Origin: Amycolatopsis methanolica 239
Lineage (GTDB): Bacteria > Actinomycetota > Actinomycetes > Mycobacteriales > Pseudonocardiaceae
DNA: 64,000 nucleotides
NCBI RefSeq assembly: GCF_000739085.1
Contig: NZ_CP009110.1
Location: 5,270,001-5,334,000 of the forward strand
Direction of reading: 5' to 3'
The translations under genes were made by a program, and so were the position numbers. Position 1 is the stretch's first letter; each line of letters opens with the position of its first letter. The notes under the pieces were generated by a model that worked only from the letters and a program-made list of their open reading frames with translations, had not been told where the DNA came from and did not search any database. Below, piece by piece: positions 8,446 through 17,350 of the stretch.

Positions 8446-9501
8446 TCAGCTCACCGCGACGCGGCGGGCCGAGACGTAGTTGTTCTGCAGCGGCGAGATC
8501 TTGACGACGTCCCCGGTCTCGGGGGCGTGCACCATCTTGCCGTCGCCGAGGTAGATGCCCACGTGGTGGATCGGCGAACCGAAGAACACCAGGTCACCGG
8601 GCTGCAGCTGGGCGCGCGAGACCGCGACGCCGACCGTGGCCTGCTGCTGGCTCGTCCGCGGCAGAGTGATGCCGGCCGCCTTGTAGGCGTACAGCGTCAG
8701 GCCCGAGCAGTCGAACGAGCTGGGGCCGGTGTCGCCCCAGCCGTACGGGCTGCCGAGCTTGCTCAACGCGACGTCGATCGCCTCCTGGGCGGCGGCCGTC
8801 GGGGCGGGCACGTTCGGCGCGAGGCCGCCCGTGTCCTTCTGCGCGGCACGCTCGGACGCGGTGAGCCGCTGGCGCGCCTGGTCCAGCTGGTCGAGCTGCG
8901 TCTGCAGCGCGGCCTGCCGGGCGTGCAGGTCGTTCAGCAGCGTCGCGGCCGCGTCCTTGGCGACCTGCGAGCGCGTCTGGGCGTCGGCTGCCGCGGCCTG
9001 GGCGTCGGCAGCCGCCTGGATCGCCGCGTTGTAGTCGGCGAGCGCCTTGTTCTTCTCGTCGGCGAGCACTTCCAGAGCGGAGGAGCGTTCCAGGAAGTCC
9101 TGCGCCGAGGTGCCGTTCAGCAAGGCGGACAACTTGTTGAACTGCACGCCACCGACGAACGAGGCGTCGGCGAACTGGTCGACCACGCCCTGGTACTGGT
9201 TCTTCGCGGTGAGCGCCTGCTGACCGGCCGCGTTGGCGGCCGCCAGGTCGGCGTTGGCCCGGTCCAGGTCGGCCTGCTTGGCGTCGAGGTCGGCCTGCGC
9301 CTGCATGGCCTCCTCGTTCAGCTGCTCGGCCTGTGCGGCGAGCTGCCGGTACTGCGCCAGGGCGTCCGACGAGGTGGTGGGCTGCTGTGGGGCGGGGAGG
9401 GGGACCGCGCCGGCCGGAGCCGTGGGGAAACCACCGACCGCGAGTACCGCGGCGGCGGCGAGGGCTCCTGCGACCACGCGCTTGATGGGTTGCGACTGCA
9501 C
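8446..9501 (-). CDS. Secreted NlpC/P60 peptidoglycan hydrolase with coiled coil
   Basis: A 351-residue exported cell-wall endopeptidase, similar in plan to Rv2190c. A signal peptide (VVAGALAAAAVLAVGG, probable cleavage after PAGA) leads into an alanine-rich coiled coil of about 160 residues, which usually holds the catalytic domain inactive. The C-terminal NlpC/P60 domain has Cys265 (FDCSGL), His313 (IHHVGIYLG) and His325. An ATG at 9591 is in frame, but the GTG at 9501 gives a clean signal peptide and has AAAGGAGA upstream. The 5' leader is unusually long and structured. The cut is expected in the peptide stem, between D-Glu and diaminopimelate (family knowledge). Confidence 0.92.
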   Translation of the reverse strand: MQSQPIKRVVAGALAAAAVLAVGGFPTAPAGAVPLPAPQQPTTSSDALAQYRQLAAQAEQLNEEAMQAQADLDAKQADLDRANADLAAANAAGQQALTAKNQYQGVVDQFADASFVGGVQFNKLSALLNGTSAQDFLERSSALEVLADEKNKALADYNAAIQAAADAQAAAADAQTRSQVAKDAAATLLNDLHARQAALQTQLDQLDQARQRLTASERAAQKDTGGLAPNVPAPTAAAQEAIDVALSKLGSPYGWGDTGPSSFDCSGLTLYAYKAAGITLPRTSQQQATVGVAVSRAQLQPGDLVFFGSPIHHVGIYLGDGKMVHAPETGDVVKISPLQNNYVSARRVAVS

Positions 9502-9900
9502 GCCGCGCGTGTCTCCTTTGCACTCATGTCGCCGCCGGCCGTCGCAGGAGGTCGGGGGACCCTCCACGCGCACCGGCGCGGGCGGACACAAGCACCCGAA
9601 ACCGGTCTACGACGGTAACCCGGCATGTCCAGACGCAGGGGGTAGCGCATCTTGGGTCCATGCGTGGGTCCGGCACAGCTCCCCGACAAGCTGCTACGGC
9701 GACAATCTCGCGTCGCCGCCGCGGGCGCGACGGCTGCCGGGCGCGAGATCTCGGCCAGGTTACGAAACGACCGCCGCCGCGTCCACCAGGCACCAGGTAA
9801 AAACTTTGCGTAATCACCTCTCTTCCCGTTCGGACCAGCAGTTCCCCTGTGGGTGTGACCAAGACAACAGTCAGCAGGATCACGACTACTGACCGTTTGC
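9502..9900 (-). other. Long non-coding leader region of the NlpC/P60 gene
   Basis: No gene is seen. An inverted repeat, ATCTCGCG (9705-9712) with CGCGAGAT (9742-9749), brackets a GC-rich segment that can also pair internally. An AT-rich patch around 9800-9815 is a plausible promoter, which would give a leader of roughly 270-300 bases. I looked for the c-di-AMP (ydaO) riboswitch often found before such genes and could not match its core. Confidence 0.35.
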
Positions 9901-10017
9901 CGCGCGAAGCGACCGTTTATCGCCTTCGGCGTGTCGGGGTCGCGGTGGGTCCCCTGCCGCCGAGGGTGGGGTCATTCGGGTGCACAGCGGCCGCCCGGCA
10001 CGGCGCGGCGTTCTGCT

Positions 10018-10111
10018 CCCCGCGGCTGATGCCGTGCCGCTGAGCAAACCGGCCACGGCTTCGTGCCCGCCCCGGCAGACGCAGAGCACTGCCGCGTGCT
10101 CGGTCGTCTCT
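10018..10111. repeat. Imperfect tandem repeat, copy A
   Basis: This 94-base core reappears as copy B with a period of 230 bases. About nine positions in ten agree, with a few single-base indels. Similarity is weaker but visible further upstream, around 9905-10017, so the whole unit may be about 230 bases. It is non-coding on present evidence. Confidence 0.8.
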
Positions 10112-10247
10112 GGCACTCGCCCCACCCCAGGCGCCCGTTGGCGCTCGACAGCGACCCGTTTCTCCTTCGGGGAATCGGAGACGCGGCTTGCGCCGCCCGG
10201 CCGCCGCGGTGGGGCTCCGCCGCCCGACACGGCGCGTCGCCCCACTC

Positions 10248-10340
10248 CCCCGCGGCTGATGCCTGCCGCTGAACAAACCGGCCACGGCTTCGTGCCTGCC
10301 CCCGCAGACGCAGGGCACTGCCGCGCACTCGGTCATCTCT
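10248..10340. repeat. Imperfect tandem repeat, copy B
   Basis: Second copy of the 94-base core. Shared landmarks include CGCGGCTGATGC, CAAACCGGCCACGGCTTCGT, and CAGACGCAG before CACTGCCGCG. The small indels between copies break every reading frame, which argues against a conserved protein. The rest of the 10112-10481 region holds nothing else recognisable apart from the unit's weaker flank. Confidence 0.8.
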
Positions 10341-10481
10341 AGGCGACCCATGCACGCGAGACGCCTGCTGCCACGCGCCAGGCCCCTGGCCGCCTGGCGA
10401 GGGCAATCGCCAGCAGAGCAACCGCCCACGAACGGGTCCGGTCGTTCCCCATCCACCCGGGGGGCGCCCGATGGGCGTGCG

Positions 10482-10712
10482 TCAGCCGGCGCGGCGCTCG
10501 GGCAGCCGCACGTGCGGGCGGCGGCCCCGGGAGATCGTCCGTGGCGGGGGCACCAGGCCGGCGTCGGCGAGCAACTCGACCGCGGCCAGTTCCTCGAAGT
10601 CGAGTTCGACGACCGGCGGGGCGTCGACCACAGCGCTCAGCATGCAGTCGCCGCAGACGCGGCCCCTCAGCGTGCACCGGTTGCACTCGATGATCACGGT
10701 GTTGTCGTTCAT
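10482..10712 (-). CDS. Small zinc-ribbon-like protein
   Basis: A 76-residue protein with CNRC and CGDC pairs six residues apart (CX2C-X6-CX2C, residues 10-22), a likely zinc knuckle. An acidic helix (VVELDFEELAAVELLADAGLVPPP) and an arginine-rich tail follow. The frame extends upstream to 10838, but the ATG at 10712 has a strong GAGGAGG six bases before it. Similar short cysteine-pair proteins ending in a LADAGLVPP motif are common in actinomycetes; their function is unknown to me. It is followed by the repeat region and lies downstream of the NYN-domain gene on the same strand. Confidence 0.8.
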   Translation of the reverse strand: MNDNTVIIECNRCTLRGRVCGDCMLSAVVDAPPVVELDFEELAAVELLADAGLVPPPRTISRGRRPHVRLPERRAG

Positions 10713-10846
10713 GGCGTGCCTCCTCGTCGCTACTGGGATGCACGGTACGAGTGACCACCGACAATTTCGGGCTCGCGTATCGAACGAATGGACCAACGGT
10801 GCACGAGAAAACCGCTGACCTGCGAAAAAACCGGCCAAAAAGATCT

Positions 10847-12217
10847 CTAGACCCGTCCGAGACGCGCCAGAAGCACCGCCGAAGCCACCGGGTGCGCCCC
10901 CGCTCGCCGCACCGAGTCGGCCACCCCGCGATCGGTGGAGGCCACCACTAGCGGGCGTCCCTGCGGCTCGGCCGCGACCAGCGACCGGATCACGTCGTCC
11001 GCGATCACGCCGGGGTCGGAGAACAACACGCGCACCCCGCGGGCGCTCACGGTCGGCACCGACATCACCTCGGCGCCGTCGAACACCACCGTGATCTCCG
11101 CGCCCGTCCGCGCCGCCAGCGCCCCGAGCTGCTGCACCAGTCGGTTCCGCTGGTCGGCCAGTGTCAGCTCCGGGTAGCCGGTCTTGGTGACGTTGTAGCC
11201 GTCGACGATCAGGTGGACGCTCGGCAACGCGAGCAGCCGGTCCAGCGCCGCCGGGTCCCGCACCTGCCGCCCGGCCCCGGTTCCCGGCGAAGCGCCCAGC
11301 ACGGTGTCCGCCGGGCGCCGCGCGCTGGTGTCCAGCGACAGCTCCCGCCGCAACCCCGACACCGCGCCCTGCAGCGTGTCCACGAGCAGCGACAGGCGCA
11401 CCTCGTCGGCCTCGCGGGCCTCCTTCGCGGACTGGCGCGCGATCTCCGCGTCCGCCGCCGCCCGTTCGGCCCGCGCCCGCTCGGAAGCCGCGCGCTGCCG
11501 CTCACGCTCCAGCTGAGCGGTCACCTCGGCCACCTCCTGCTCTCGCCGCACATCGGCCTGCGCCAGCAGCTCACGCGCCTCTTCGGCGGCGTCCTTGGCC
11601 TGCCGCAGCTGCGTGCCCTGCTCGCGCAGGCGGTTGCGCAGCTTCGCCAGCTCCTCCTCGCGCTCTAGGCGGGCGCCCTCGATCGCCTCCCGCGCCTCCG
11701 CCAGCTCCTCGCGCACCCGTGCGAGCTCCGCCTCCAGCCGCTGGTTGCGCGCCACTGCGGCGTCGCGCTCGGCCCGCAGCGCCGTCTCCGCCGCGTTCTT
11801 GACCAGCAGCCGCACGCGGGTGGCCGCGCTGGCCTCGCCGAGCAGGACGGCCGCCACCGCGGCGGCCACCGGGTCCGGGTCGTTCGGGTCGAGCGCGTCG
11901 GGCCGGTACTCGCGCACCCACTCCAGGACGGCGGTGCGGAACGCGGTCGAATCCTCCAGGGTTGTGAGGAGCGCCGCACCGCCCAGCTTCGCGCGCTTCG
12001 CCGGGGCGAACTTCGCGACCGGCCGCAGCTGCTGCGGGATGTCGATGCGCGGGATCTTCCCCAGTGCCTCGGCGGCCAGCTCGGCGAGCCGGCCGCGCAC
12101 CGGCTCCGGCAGATCGCGCCAGTTCACGGACTTGGCGTCCGGCTCCGGGCGCGCGCTCGCCGCGGGCGCCCGGAGACCGGGGTCTTCGGGCTCTTCGGCG
12201 TGCACTGAGGGAAACAT
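10847..12217 (-). CDS. Coiled-coil protein with C-terminal NYN (YacP-like) ribonuclease domain
   Basis: A 456-residue protein. The N-terminal 150 residues are helical, and residues about 150-330 form a long charged coiled coil (ALRAERDAAVARNQRLEAEL and similar). The C-terminal 140 residues are a NYN domain of the PIN-like nuclease fold, with LIVDGYNVTKTGYPEL, VVFDGAE, VLFSDPG and VVASTDRGVAD carrying the expected acidic residues. The family is thought to cut RNA. The ATG at 12217 lacks a strong ribosome site, and an in-frame GTG a few codons upstream is possible. It is divergent from the exonuclease/GIY-YIG gene with about 85 bases between starts. Confidence 0.88.
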   Translation of the reverse strand: MFPSVHAEEPEDPGLRAPAASARPEPDAKSVNWRDLPEPVRGRLAELAAEALGKIPRIDIPQQLRPVAKFAPAKRAKLGGAALLTTLEDSTAFRTAVLEWVREYRPDALDPNDPDPVAAAVAAVLLGEASAATRVRLLVKNAAETALRAERDAAVARNQRLEAELARVREELAEAREAIEGARLEREEELAKLRNRLREQGTQLRQAKDAAEEARELLAQADVRREQEVAEVTAQLERERQRAASERARAERAAADAEIARQSAKEAREADEVRLSLLVDTLQGAVSGLRRELSLDTSARRPADTVLGASPGTGAGRQVRDPAALDRLLALPSVHLIVDGYNVTKTGYPELTLADQRNRLVQQLGALAARTGAEITVVFDGAEVMSVPTVSARGVRVLFSDPGVIADDVIRSLVAAEPQGRPLVVASTDRGVADSVRRAGAHPVASAVLLARLGRV

Positions 12218-12301
12218 CCGTTCAGGGTAGTCCGCTTCGGTAACGATCACCGTTCGTGCCGTGATCCGGGATTGTCGGTCCCCCTCCTTATGGTGCCGAT
12301 C

Positions 12302-14011
12302 ATGCAACTCGCGGACGGCGCGCAACTGACCTTCGACGAACTCGGCACGCCGCTTCGGGATACCACGTTCGTCGTGTTCGACCTGGAGACGACCGGGACC
12401 AAGCCGGGCCCGGACGGCATTACCGAGATCGGCGCGGTCAAGGTCCGCGGCGGGGAGGTGCTGGGTGAGTTCGCCACCCTCGTCGACCCCGGGATGCCCG
12501 TCCCGCCGCAGATCGTGGCGCTGACCGGCATCACCTCGGCGATGCTGCACGACGCGCCGAAGATCGACCGCGTGCTGCCCGCGTTCCTGGAGTTCGCCAG
12601 CGGCGCGGTGCTGGTCGCGCACAACGCGCCGTTCGACACGTCGTTCATGCGCGCGGCCTGCCTGCACCACGGCTACCCGTGGCCGAAGCCCGCGGTGGTG
12701 TGTACGGTCCGGCTCGCGCGCCGCGTGCTGACCAGGCAGGACAGCCCCAGCTTCCGGCTCTCCGCGCTGGCCGCCCTGTTCGGCTCGCCTGTCACGCCGA
12801 ACCACCGGGCGCTGGACGACGCCCGCGCCACCGTGCACGTGCTGCACGCGCTGCTGGAGCGGGTCGGCAACGTCGGGGTGCAGTCGCTGGAGGAACTGCT
12901 CGACTACCTGCCCGAGGTGACGCCGGCCCAGCGGCGCAAGCGCGGAATGGCGGCCCACCTGCCGGAACGCCCGGGCGTGTACCTGTTCCGCGGGCCGGGC
13001 GACGAGGTCCTGTACGTCGGGACGGCGACCAACCTGCGCCGCCGGGTGCGCCAGTACTTCACCGGTTCGGAGAGCCGTGGCCGGATCCGCGAGATGGTCG
13101 CCCTCGCCGAGCGGGTGGACGGCATCGAGTGCAGCCACGCGCTGGAGGCCCAGGTCCGCGAGTTGCGGCTGATCGCCGCGCACCGGCCCTCCTACAACCG
13201 CCGCTCCAAGAACCCGCGCAAGTCGTGGTGGATCGTGCTCACCGACGAGGCCTTCCCGCGCCTGTCCGTGGTGCGGCTGCCCAAGGACGGCGCGCTCGGG
13301 CCGTTCTCGTCGCAGGTGACGGCCAAGATCGCGGCGGACGCGCTGGCCGGCGCCGTCGGTCTGCGGACGTGCACCCAACGGATCTCCGCGCACTCGCCGT
13401 CCGGCCGGCCGTGCGCGCTCGCCGAGCTCGGCCGGTGCGGGGCGCCGTGCGCCGGCCGCCAGAGCGTCGAGGAGTACTCCCCCGGCGTGCACGCGATCGT
13501 CGACCTGGTCGCCGGGCGCGGCACCCGGCCGCTGGAGTCCGCGCGCCGCCAGCTCGACGACCTGGCCGGGGCCGAGCATTTCGAGCAGGCCGCGCGGCGG
13601 CGGGACGAGCTCGCCGTGCTGGTGCGCGCCGTCGACCGGGCACACCGGCTGTCCGCGCTGGCCGCGATCCCAGAACTGGTCGCCGCGGCCCCGGACGGCA
13701 ACCGCGGGTGGGAGTTCGCGGTGATCCGGCACGGCAGGCTGGCCTCAGCCGGAGTGGCCCGCCGCGGCGTGCCGCCGATGCCGGTGGTCGAGCAGCTCGT
13801 GGCGTCGGCGGAGACGGTCGAACCCGGCCCGGGGCCGCTGTACGGGGCGCCGCCGGAGGAGACATCGATCCTGCTGCACTGGCTCACCCGGCCCGGCGTC
13901 CGCCTGGTGCGCACGGCTGTGCCCTGGTCGGAGCCCGCCCACGCCGCCGGGCCGTGGCGCGGCTGGCTGGAACAGGTCGCCGCCGCCGTGTCGCTCGAGC
14001 AGGCCGGGTAA
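12302..14011 (+). CDS. DEDD exonuclease fused to UvrC-like GIY-YIG endonuclease
   Basis: A DNA-repair type fusion of 569 residues, homologous to Rv2191. The first 180 residues are a DnaQ-like 3'-5' exonuclease with FDLETTG (Exo I), AHNAPFD (Exo II) and HRALDDA (Exo III). A GIY-YIG nuclease domain follows (RPGVYLFRGPGDEVLYVGTA, then RRRVRQYF), and then a cysteine-bearing region (CALAELGRCGAPC) and a UVR-like helical pair as in UvrC and Cho. In-frame starts at 12272 (TTG), 12290 and 12302 are all possible; 12302 places the conserved LTFDELGTPL near the N-terminus. The UvrC C-terminal RNase H-like half is absent, so it makes at most one incision. Confidence 0.9.
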   Translation: MQLADGAQLTFDELGTPLRDTTFVVFDLETTGTKPGPDGITEIGAVKVRGGEVLGEFATLVDPGMPVPPQIVALTGITSAMLHDAPKIDRVLPAFLEFASGAVLVAHNAPFDTSFMRAACLHHGYPWPKPAVVCTVRLARRVLTRQDSPSFRLSALAALFGSPVTPNHRALDDARATVHVLHALLERVGNVGVQSLEELLDYLPEVTPAQRRKRGMAAHLPERPGVYLFRGPGDEVLYVGTATNLRRRVRQYFTGSESRGRIREMVALAERVDGIECSHALEAQVRELRLIAAHRPSYNRRSKNPRKSWWIVLTDEAFPRLSVVRLPKDGALGPFSSQVTAKIAADALAGAVGLRTCTQRISAHSPSGRPCALAELGRCGAPCAGRQSVEEYSPGVHAIVDLVAGRGTRPLESARRQLDDLAGAEHFEQAARRRDELAVLVRAVDRAHRLSALAAIPELVAAAPDGNRGWEFAVIRHGRLASAGVARRGVPPMPVVEQLVASAETVEPGPGPLYGAPPEETSILLHWLTRPGVRLVRTAVPWSEPAHAAGPWRGWLEQVAAAVSLEQAG

Positions 14012-14064
14012 GGACGCGGGGAGCTACGATCGCCGCGCTACCCAATTACGCGAGGAGGACGCGA

Positions 14065-14352
14065 GTGATCACCGCGATCGTGCTGATCCATGCCGTGGCG
14101 GACAGCATCCCGGAGACCGCGCACGCGATCGCCGACATCGACGGCGTGACGGAGGTGTACTCGTGCGCCGGGGAGGTCGACCTGATCGCGATCGTGCGGG
14201 TGCACGCCCACGAGGAGCTCGCCGACCTCATCCCGGCCAAGATCGGCAAGGTGCCGGGCGTGATCGACACCGACACGCACATCGCGTTCCGGTCCTACTC
14301 CACCGCCGACACCGAGTCCGCGTTCGCGATCGGCGTCGAGGACGCCGACTGA
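14065..14352 (+). CDS. Stand-alone Lrp/AsnC ligand-binding (RAM) domain protein
   Basis: A 95-residue protein that is only the effector/oligomerisation half of Lrp/AsnC regulators. It shows AIVLIHAVADSIPETAHAIA, the VTEVYSCAGEVDLIAIV core strand pair and a C-terminal DTDTHIAFRSYS strand. No helix-turn-helix precedes it, and a strong GAGGAGG six bases before the GTG shows that this is the true start and not a truncation. Such proteins assemble into ring-like oligomers that bind small molecules. It follows the exonuclease gene by 53 bases and ends at a strong terminator. Confidence 0.88.
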   Translation: MITAIVLIHAVADSIPETAHAIADIDGVTEVYSCAGEVDLIAIVRVHAHEELADLIPAKIGKVPGVIDTDTHIAFRSYSTADTESAFAIGVEDAD

Positions 14353-14358
14353 CGACCA

Positions 14359-14402
14359 CACGAGAAAGGGCCCCGGGGCGAAACCCGGGGCCCTTTCTCG
14401 TG
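14359..14402. terminator. Bidirectional terminator between the Lrp-domain gene and qcrB
   Basis: A perfect 19-pair stem with loop GCGAAA. Each arm contains GAAAGGGCCCCGGG or its complement, so the A/T run lies inside the stem and works in both directions. The stop of the Lrp-domain gene is seven bases before the stem; qcrB converges from the other side. Confidence 0.85.
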
Positions 14403-14510
14403 GACTAGGTGTGTTTCAGGAGCGGCGGAGCCGCTTGCGGTGGGCCGTCAACCGGCACCGCCTCAGGTTCCGCTACCCGCACCACCACGCAAGCCACTCC
14501 CGAAACATGA

Positions 14511-16181
14511 CTAGTGGTCCGGCGTCTTCCAGCCCGAGGGGACCTCACCCTTCTCGGGCAGCTCGCCGGGGACGTGGCCGTCGCCGTGCCCGTCGCCGCG
14601 GGCGCGGTCGAGCGCCGACGTCTCCTCCACCGGGTCCGGCGCCAGCAGGGTGCCCGGCACCGCACGCCCGGCCGCGCCGAGCTTGTTCATCTTCTTCGGC
14701 ACCGCCGCGCCCTGGTACTCCAGCGGGATGGCGTGGCCGTGGTCGTCCACACCGCCCAGCGGCTGGTGGATCTCGATGAACTCACCGTGCGGCAGGCGCT
14801 TGATGATGCCGGTCTCGATGCCGTGCTCCAGCACCTCCCGGTCGGACCGCTGCAGGCCGAGGCAGATCCGGTAGGTGATGAAGTACGCCAGCGGCGGCAG
14901 CACCAGGATGCCGATGCGACCGGCCCACGTCGTCGCGTTCAGGGAGATGTTGAACTTGTCCGCGATGATGTCGTTGAACCCGGACAGCTCGATCACCATG
15001 AAGAACGCCAGCGCCATCATGCCGATCGAGGTGCGGACCGGTGCGTCACGCGGGCGCTGCAGCAGGTTGTGGTGCGCGGTGTCGCCGGACAGCTTCCGTT
15101 CGATGAACGGGTAGCCGATCAGCAGCGCGAACAGGATCGGCATCCAGACCGCGCCCGCGAAGAACACCGCCGGGACCGTGTAGTTGCCCAGGTACAGCTC
15201 CCACGCGGGGAAGATCCGCAGCATGCCGTCGGCCCAGGCGAGGTACCAGTCCGGCTGCGAGCCCGCCGACACCTGCCCCGGGTTGTACGGGCCCAGGTTC
15301 CAGATCGGGTTGATCTGGAAGATGCCCGCCATGATCGACAGGATGCCGGTGACGATGACGAAGAACGCGCCGGCCTTCGCGGCGAACACCGGCATGATCC
15401 GCACGCCGACGACGTTGGTCTCCTTGCGCCGCACGCCCGGGAACTGGGTGTGCTTCTGGTACCAGACCAGCGCCAGGTGCACACCGACCAGCGCGAGCAT
15501 GATGCCCGGCAGCAGCAGGATGTGCAGCGTGTACATGCGCGGCACGATCTCGTCGCCGGGGAACTCCCCACCGAACAGCGCCCAGTGCAGCCAGGTGCCC
15601 ATGATCGGCACCGAGAGCACGATGCCCGACAGGGTGGCGCGGATACCGGTGCCCGACAGCAGGTCGTCCGGCAGCGAGTAGCCGAAGAAGCCCTCGAACA
15701 TGCCGAGGATCAGCAGCAGCGCGCCGATGACCCAGTTGGCCTCGCGCGGCCTGCGGAACGCTCCGGTGAAGAAGATCCGGAACATGTGCACCATCATCGC
15801 CGCGACGAACACCAGCGCGGCCCAGTGGTGCAGCTGCCGGACGAACAGACCGCCGCGGACCTCGAACGAGATCTCCAGGGTCGTCTGGAACGCGCGGGAC
15901 ATCTCGACGCCCTGCAAGTTCTTGAACGGCCCGTTGTAGACGACCTCGGCCATCGACGGATCGAAGAACAGGGTCAGGTAGACACCCGTGATGATCACGA
16001 CGATGAAGCTGTAGAGCGCGATCTCACCGAGCAGGAACGACCAGTGGGTCGGGAAGACCTTGTTCATCTGGTGCCGCAGGCCCTTGGCCAGACGGTACCG
16101 CTGGTCCATGTTGTTCGCGGCCTCGGCGGCGTGCCGCTCCAGCATGCTGGAGCCCCGTGTCGGCGTGGTGAGTGAACTCAT
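14511..16181 (-). CDS. qcrB: Cytochrome bc1 (bcc) complex cytochrome b subunit
   Basis: Membrane cytochrome b of menaquinol:cytochrome c oxidoreductase, 556 residues, larger than mitochondrial cytochrome b because of an actinobacterial C-terminal extension. Heme ligands are visible as His118/His132 and His220/His235, and the quinol-site motif appears as PDWY ([11 protein letters not shown]). The ATG at 16181 overlaps the qcrA stop by four bases (ATGA), indicating translational coupling; the TTG/GTG further upstream is disfavoured. The hydrophilic tail is rich in His, Gly and Asp. It is the last gene of ctaE-qcrC-qcrA-qcrB and ends before a strong hairpin. Confidence 0.96.
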   Translation of the reverse strand: MSSLTTPTRGSSMLERHAAEAANNMDQRYRLAKGLRHQMNKVFPTHWSFLLGEIALYSFIVVIITGVYLTLFFDPSMAEVVYNGPFKNLQGVEMSRAFQTTLEISFEVRGGLFVRQLHHWAALVFVAAMMVHMFRIFFTGAFRRPREANWVIGALLLILGMFEGFFGYSLPDDLLSGTGIRATLSGIVLSVPIMGTWLHWALFGGEFPGDEIVPRMYTLHILLLPGIMLALVGVHLALVWYQKHTQFPGVRRKETNVVGVRIMPVFAAKAGAFFVIVTGILSIMAGIFQINPIWNLGPYNPGQVSAGSQPDWYLAWADGMLRIFPAWELYLGNYTVPAVFFAGAVWMPILFALLIGYPFIERKLSGDTAHHNLLQRPRDAPVRTSIGMMALAFFMVIELSGFNDIIADKFNISLNATTWAGRIGILVLPPLAYFITYRICLGLQRSDREVLEHGIETGIIKRLPHGEFIEIHQPLGGVDDHGHAIPLEYQGAAVPKKMNKLGAAGRAVPGTLLAPDPVEETSALDRARGDGHGDGHVPGELPEKGEVPSGWKTPDH

Positions 16182-17350
16182 GACTTGCGCTCCCAATAGG
16201 CGGGGCCGACCGGCTCGATGAAGTCTCCCCGCGCCACGAAGTAACCCTCATCGTTGACCGTGATGGGCAACTGCGCAAGCGCGCGGGTCGCCGGGCCGAA
16301 GACGGGCTTGGCGTAGTGCAGGGCGTCGAACTGCGACTGGTGGCACGGGCACAGGATCCGGTTGGTCCGCTGCTCGTACAGCGAAGTCGGGCAGCCGACG
16401 TGGCTGCAGATCTTCGTGTAGGCGTAGTAGTCGCCGAAGTTGAAGTCCTCTTGGCCCTCGCGCTTGACGACCCGCTGGGCGTCCTCGGGACGCAGGCGGA
16501 TCAGCATGACCGGGGCGTCCGAGCGCATGAAGACCGCGGCGAGCTTCTCGTGGTCGCCGCGCTCGCTCTCGCGGAACGGGTACACCGTCTCCATCGCGCC
16601 GGCGTCCAGGTCCTCGGGGCGCAGCAGGACGACCTCGTCGGCCTTGCCGGTGTAGCGGCGCAGGTAGACGACCTCCCCCGGGTACTCCGGCTTCCACGCG
16701 GTGTGGGCCAGGTTGTCCTTGGACTCGGGGTCCTTCCACGGGTTCTTGATGAACGACGCGACCGGCAGCGCGACCAGGCCGAGGCCCATCACGCCGACGC
16801 CGAGGCCTGCGGTGCGCTTGACCAGCGAACGGCGGCCGATCGTGCTGCGGTTACCGGCGTCGGCCAGCTGCGCGACGATCGTCTTGCGGTCGATCTCGGC
16901 CGAGCCCTTGCCGTCGCCGTCGTGGCGCTCCTGCACCGCGAGCTCGCTCGGGATGAACCGCTTCGTGTAGAGCAGCACGCCGATTCCCAGCGCGAGGATC
17001 GACAGGCCGAGCGTGAAGCCCAGGACGGGCGTGTACAGCGCGTACCGCTCGTACTGGCCGGTGTCCGGAGCCTTGTACTCCCACCACTCCGGCCAGCAGA
17101 TGGTCACCAGGAAGCCGAGACCGGCCAGCGCCGCGATGGTGAACCACAGCGCCACGACCCGCTCCGCGCGCTTCTCCGCGCGGGTTCCCTTGACCGGCCA
17201 CGGGTCCGGGTAGTCGACCAGTTCGACGCCGTCGAGCTTGGTGCCCAGCTTGACCAGCTGGTCGCGGTCCATCTCGGCCAGTTCGGCCTCGGAAGGCTGG
17301 GGAACCCCCGGCTCGCGCCCGGCGCCCGGGTGCTCTTCCATGCTAGTCAT
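16178..17350 (-). CDS. qcrA: Cytochrome bcc complex Rieske iron-sulfur subunit
   Basis: The 390-residue Rieske protein carries electrons from menaquinol to cytochrome cc. Cluster ligands are Cys315/His317 (CSHVGC) and Cys334/His337 (CPCHQSQF), with Cys320 and Cys336 forming the disulfide. The actinobacterial form has three N-terminal membrane helices (near residues 68-88, 112-132 and 185-205) instead of one, and a twin-arginine-like segment GRRSLVKRT precedes the third. The ATG at 17350 overlaps the qcrC stop in ATGA; an internal ATG three codons later is less likely. It sits between qcrC and qcrB with four-base overlaps on both sides. Confidence 0.96.
   Translation of the reverse strand: MTSMEEHPGAGREPGVPQPSEAELAEMDRDQLVKLGTKLDGVELVDYPDPWPVKGTRAEKRAERVVALWFTIAALAGLGFLVTICWPEWWEYKAPDTGQYERYALYTPVLGFTLGLSILALGIGVLLYTKRFIPSELAVQERHDGDGKGSAEIDRKTIVAQLADAGNRSTIGRRSLVKRTAGLGVGVMGLGLVALPVASFIKNPWKDPESKDNLAHTAWKPEYPGEVVYLRRYTGKADEVVLLRPEDLDAGAMETVYPFRESERGDHEKLAAVFMRSDAPVMLIRLRPEDAQRVVKREGQEDFNFGDYYAYTKICSHVGCPTSLYEQRTNRILCPCHQSQFDALHYAKPVFGPATRALAQLPITVNDEGYFVARGDFIEPVGPAYWERKS

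Noticed and set aside
9502-9900. ydaO-type c-di-AMP riboswitch before the NlpC/P60 gene
   Set aside because: I looked on the coding strand for the conserved core (GGGGUGAAUC and GACAGCUAACC-like segments) and found only partial resemblance.
9917-10456. Small cysteine-containing proteins encoded by the tandem repeat
   Set aside because: The two copies give similar peptides only in shifted frames, with indels, no ribosome site and no common start, so a coding role is not supported.
10847-13732. A single 961-residue protein spanning the NYN gene and the region antisense to the exonuclease gene
   Set aside because: The first 500 residues are low-complexity antisense translation; the recognisable protein starts at 12217.
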